A DNA stretch of 64,000 nt from NCBI RefSeq assembly GCF_001006045.1, contig NZ_CP011267.1:434001-498000 (forward strand), given 5' to 3'. Positions 61,469-64,000 of the stretch are shown in pieces. The notes below the pieces were generated by a model that saw only the letters and a program-made list of their open reading frames with translations, had not been told where the DNA came from and searched no databases. Both the position numbers and the translations under genes were made by a program. Origin of the DNA: Geoglobus ahangari (GTDB taxonomy: Archaea; Halobacteriota; Archaeoglobi; Archaeoglobales; Archaeoglobaceae). The number at the start of each line of letters is the position of its first letter. Position 1 is the stretch's first letter.

Positions 61469-62131
61469 GTGAAGGCCGTAATCATAAACTTTAAGGCGTA
61501 TGGGGAGGGGAGTGGAGAGAGGGCCTTGGCCCTCGCTAAGGCCGTGAAGGAGATTTCCGAGAAGGTGGACTTCTACATGGCCATCGCCCCGAACTTCCTC
61601 GACATTCCCGAGATAGTGAAAAGCGTGGACATAGACGTTTTCGCACAGCACGCAGATGCTGTCAGCTACGGGAGCCACACGGGGAGGATCACCCCTGAGA
61701 TGCTGAAGGAGAAGGGAGTTAAGGGGAGCCTGATAAACCACAGCGAGAGGAGGCTCAGGCTTGCGGACATAGACTATCTGGTCTCGAAGTTTAAGGAACT
61801 CGGGCTCACCTCGGTCGTCTGCACCAACAACGTCTCCACCACAAGGGCTGCTGCCGCGCTTTCTCCAGACTACGTGGCGATAGAGCCTCCTGAGCTGATA
61901 GGAAGCGGAATCCCCGTGAGCAAAGCTGAACCAGAGGTGGTCGAGAACTCCGTCAAGGCGGCAAAGGGAATCAACCCGGAGGTAAAGGTGCTCTGCGGCG
62001 CAGGAATTGCCACGTATGAGGACGTTGTCGCTGCGATAGACCTCGGAGCAGATGGTGTTCTGCTGGCGAGCGGAGTTGTGAAGGCCAGCGACCAGAAGAG
62101 GGCACTTGAGGAACTCGTCGGACTGAGATAG
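61469..62131 (+). CDS. tpiA: Triosephosphate isomerase, archaeal type
   Basis: This 220-residue glycolytic enzyme is shorter than bacterial forms, as is usual in archaea. It has INFKAYGEG (catalytic Asn/Lys), catalytic His in INHSERRLRL, Glu in AIEPPELIGSG and the phosphate-binding GAGIATYEDVVAAI. The GTG at 61469 follows a GAGGTGG site. It is linked to fae-hps, consistent with central sugar-phosphate metabolism. Confidence 0.95.
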   Translation: MKAVIINFKAYGEGSGERALALAKAVKEISEKVDFYMAIAPNFLDIPEIVKSVDIDVFAQHADAVSYGSHTGRITPEMLKEKGVKGSLINHSERRLRLADIDYLVSKFKELGLTSVVCTNNVSTTRAAAALSPDYVAIEPPELIGSGIPVSKAEPEVVENSVKAAKGINPEVKVLCGAGIATYEDVVAAIDLGADGVLLASGVVKASDQKRALEELVGLR

Positions 62132-62172
62132 TTATTCAGAAAACTTTATATTTTATCAAACTTACTTGATTC

Positions 62173-62334
62173 ATGGGATGCGTTGAGTGCAAGTTTTACG
62201 AGTACGATGGAGTGTACAGGTGTAGGTGGTTTGAGGCGAGAATCTCGAGGGTCTTTCCGAGGTGGGTTGACGACTTCAAGAGGGGAGAGCTGAGGTTCAA
62301 GAAGTGTGGGTATTACAGGAGCAAGAGAGAGTAA
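62173..62334 (+). CDS. Small cysteine-containing protein of unknown function
   Basis: This 53-residue basic protein has CVEC near the start, a third Cys (YRCRWF) and a fourth (FKKCGYY), a pattern that could bind zinc or an iron-sulfur cluster. A TATA-like CTTTATATTTTA about 20-30 bp upstream suggests a leaderless transcript. Coding is supported by the promoter, the motif spacing and archaeal codon use, but no family was recognised. Confidence 0.6.
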   Translation: MGCVECKFYEYDGVYRCRWFEARISRVFPRWVDDFKRGELRFKKCGYYRSKRE

Positions 62335-62502
62335 ATAAGGACACATAACAACTTTTTGCAATTTAAAATTGCCCCTTGCAGGAATCGGCTCATGGCCAGT
62401 TTCGGAGCATTATTTAAAATCATGGGGTTAACTGCTCACAGGAAAGGTCAGGATCAAATAACTTTTTAAAATTTCATAAAAAATAAAATTGAGGATAGAG
62501 CC

Positions 62503-62805
62503 ATGCTCTCCAGAACTGAAATCATGGAAATGATAATCAAACACTGGAACGAAATCGAGAGATTTGGAGTTAAAAGACTCTGGCTTTTCGGCTCCTATGC
62601 AAAAGGAGAACAGAGCGAGAAGAGCGATATCGACATTCTCGTGGAATTCGAGAAAGGAAAGAAAACTTTCGACAATTACATGGACCTTAAATTCTTCCTT
62701 GAAGACCTGCTTGGAGTAGAAGTTGATCTTATCACAGTTGAGGCTCTGAAGCCAGGAATTAAAGACGCAGTCTGGAAGGAGGCTGTCCCGATTGAGGGAT
62801 TATAG
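62503..62805 (+). CDS. mntA: MntA-like minimal nucleotidyltransferase (antitoxin), second pair
   Basis: The 100-residue protein has LFGSYAKGEQSEKSDIDILV, the nucleotidyltransferase G-S-x10-D-x-D motif, followed by a helical C-terminus. It precedes and overlaps its HepT partner by 14 bp. A GAGGAT site and a TATA-like sequence (CTTTTTAAAATTTC) lie upstream. It is clearly related to, but not a recent copy of, the pair at the left end of the window. Confidence 0.9.
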   Translation: MLSRTEIMEMIIKHWNEIERFGVKRLWLFGSYAKGEQSEKSDIDILVEFEKGKKTFDNYMDLKFFLEDLLGVEVDLITVEALKPGIKDAVWKEAVPIEGL

Positions 62806-63142
62806 ACTGTATATCGACGACATACTTGAAGCAATACAGAGAATAGAAGAATACACTGCAGGTATGGATTTTGAAGATTTTGCAGAAAACAGGCTTGTGG
62901 TTGATGCCGTGGTCAGGAATCTCGAAATAATAGGTGAGTCATGCAGAGCATTGCCACGAGAGATCAGGGAAAAGTATCCGGATATCGAATGGCGTAAAAT
63001 TGTAGGACTCAGGAACATTCTGATCCATCAGTATTTTGGAGTAGATCTGGAACTTGTGTGGGATATCGTGAAAAACAAACTCCCAGAACTTGAAATAAAG
63101 ATTAAAGAGATAAAGAGGGATTTGAATGCCTCTTCAGCCTGA
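62792..63142 (+). CDS. hepT: HepT-like HEPN-domain toxin, second pair
   Basis: The 116-residue HEPN/DUF86 protein has the R-x4-H-x-Y active-site motif in RNILIHQYFGVD. The start is TTG within the mntA gene. It is a predicted RNase silenced by the upstream MntA. The roughly 190 bp that follow contain AT-rich sequence with no supported gene. Confidence 0.9.
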   Translation: MRDYRLYIDDILEAIQRIEEYTAGMDFEDFAENRLVVDAVVRNLEIIGESCRALPREIREKYPDIEWRKIVGLRNILIHQYFGVDLELVWDIVKNKLPELEIKIKEIKRDLNASSA

Positions 63143-63336
63143 GGATCAGGTTCACCGGAACAACATTAAAATTAAAAAATTAAAAACCAAAAATACAAAT
63201 TATGCTGCTCCAATAACCTAGCTAATGGAAGAAATCAAAGCTAAGAAATCTCTTGGAGAATCATCTGGATTGCGATTGACGCGGATGAAAAAGGAGTTTA
63301 CCTTATATGGGCTACTGAAAGAAGGTAAAAAGAGAT

Positions 63337-64000
63337 TCAGACCGAATCCAACACAAATTTTTTCATGTGCTCGGGAACAAAGCTCTCAGCATCAACCCCA
63401 CACGCCTTGCTGAACTGGTAGACCATGACGTAGCCCGCGAGGTGGAATGGAGCCTCCCTGATCTCAGCGTCCCTCTCCATGCTCGCAAGACACGGATAGG
63501 CGCACTGGTGCTGGTGTATGTCCTTCCAGAACTCGCCAACGTCTAGGATTTCGTAGCCCCTCATCCTCCTTGCCACGTAGTAGGCGTTGCCGCAGGGGTC
63601 GCTCCTCACAACCTCGACCTGCTCAACAACGTTCCCGTCCATCTTCACCCTGAACTCGGGTTTTCCAAACCCCAGATCCGCCAGAGGAGTATTTGACGCG
63701 CAAAACGGTTTAGGAGCGTAGAATTCAATCCCTACTTCCTCACATTTTCTCCTCACCTGCTCTCTCAGGCCGACAGAGAGCCATGCCGGATGCTCCACGG
63801 GCACTATCAGGCATTTCACGCCCGCAAATTCGGGAAGCTCGGCGATTATGTCAGGATGGAGGTTTATCGCCACGAGCACCTCGCACTCCACCTCTCCAAC
63901 TATCCTCTCGGGCTCCTCTATGTAAACCCCGTACGTCGAGGGCTCCTCGAGCTCCCTCGCAAAGACGATGGAGGAAGAGAGGTCGTAGCTCTTGCAGTGA
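63337..64000 (-). CDS. DUF166-family protein (N-terminal part outside the window)
   Basis: The frame stays open to the right edge, so at least the last 221 codons are here. The sequence has the archaeal DUF166 pattern: AINLHPDIIAELPEF, VPVEHPAWLSVGLREQV, and RSDPCGNAYYVARRM. The final residues in the window (CKSYDLSSSIVFARELEEP) continue the same family upstream, so the internal Met at 63891 is not the start. The family has no firm function, though it has been annotated as thymidylate synthase-like. Confidence 0.8.
   Translation of the reverse strand, partial: HCKSYDLSSSIVFARELEEPSTYGVYIEEPERIVGEVECEVLVAINLHPDIIAELPEFAGVKCLIVPVEHPAWLSVGLREQVRRKCEEVGIEFYAPKPFCASNTPLADLGFGKPEFRVKMDGNVVEQVEVVRSDPCGNAYYVARRMRGYEILDVGEFWKDIHQHQCAYPCLASMERDAEIREAPFHLAGYVMVYQFSKACGVDAESFVPEHMKKFVLDSV

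Noticed and set aside
63225-63413. A 62-codon plus-strand open frame near the right end
   Set aside because: It has no motif or ribosome-binding site, and its end overlaps the DUF166 gene on the other strand.
1-64000. CRISPR array
   Set aside because: No regularly spaced direct repeats were seen. The only cas-like gene is a stand-alone Cas4-like protein with an altered active site.

Overview
The window reads as chromosomal DNA of a hyperthermophilic archaeon of the Archaeoglobales, most likely a Geoglobus-like iron reducer. This is inferred from archaeal-only genes (TFE alpha, ribosomal protein S17e, HdrA with an FwdF-like polyferredoxin, a Fae-Hps fusion, pantoate kinase, ribose-1,5-bisphosphate isomerase, SEC11-type signal peptidase), a class II HMG-CoA reductase like that of Archaeoglobus, TATA-box promoters with GGTGAT-type ribosome binding sites, and a dense cluster of multiheme c-type cytochromes. 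Base composition is moderately GC-rich, with distinctly AT-rich islands at about 41.7-44.3 kb and 51-53.8 kb.

Layout. 0-0.8 kb: the end of an unknown gene and a HepT-MntA toxin-antitoxin pair. 1-7.3 kb: a minus-strand operon of six membrane-anchored multiheme cytochromes (37 haem-binding motifs) and one lipoprotein. It contains a duplicated two-gene module and long stretches of perfect DNA identity between paralogues. 7.5-11.8 kb: membrane and surface proteins, a signal peptidase and a separate hexahaem cytochrome. 11.8-23.8 kb: core genes (pheS; the isoprenoid pair UbiD-family decarboxylase and HMG-CoA reductase; trm14; S17e; dapA and dapB separated by a VapBC pair; two-subunit fumarase; endonuclease III). 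23.8-29.3 kb: a complete oligopeptide ABC transporter. 29.4-41.6 kb: serB, an HdrA-MvhD fusion with an eight-cluster ferredoxin, CoA biosynthesis (coaBC, pantoate kinase), a CoA-disulfide reductase-like flavoenzyme, TFE, ribose-1,5-bisphosphate isomerase and a ROK kinase.

The most unusual part is a pair of paralogous AT-rich cassettes at 41.7-43.7 kb and 51.0-53.8 kb. Each has a divergent Yip1-family membrane protein, a short peptide with a nearly constant 30-residue N-terminus and a divergent Ala/Gly/Val-rich C-terminus, a small membrane protein, and a SpoIIM/DUF95 membrane protein. A precursor peptide beside a DUF95 protein is the arrangement of circular bacteriocin clusters in Firmicutes, so these are proposed as archaeal peptide (bacteriocin-like) systems. 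The second cassette also has a HTH-FilR1 regulator gene broken by a frameshift. Paired palindromes (TCCAA-N5-TTGGA type) sit with the same geometry before the regulator and before the peptide gene. A decayed VapBC pair follows the first cassette.

44.3-50.8 kb holds AMMECR1, a Cas4-like protein, small regulators, a GPN-type GTPase, PRPP synthetase, rubrerythrin, a ZIP transporter and a ModE-type regulator. 54-64 kb has a 2-oxoacid:ferredoxin oxidoreductase operon ending in a leucine dehydrogenase-like gene, a CBS protein with a possible ribosome-hibernation domain, Fae-Hps, triosephosphate isomerase, a second MntA-HepT pair, and a DUF166 gene cut by the window edge. One tRNA gene (Gly, UCC) is present. 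No rRNA, CRISPR array or intact insertion sequence was seen.
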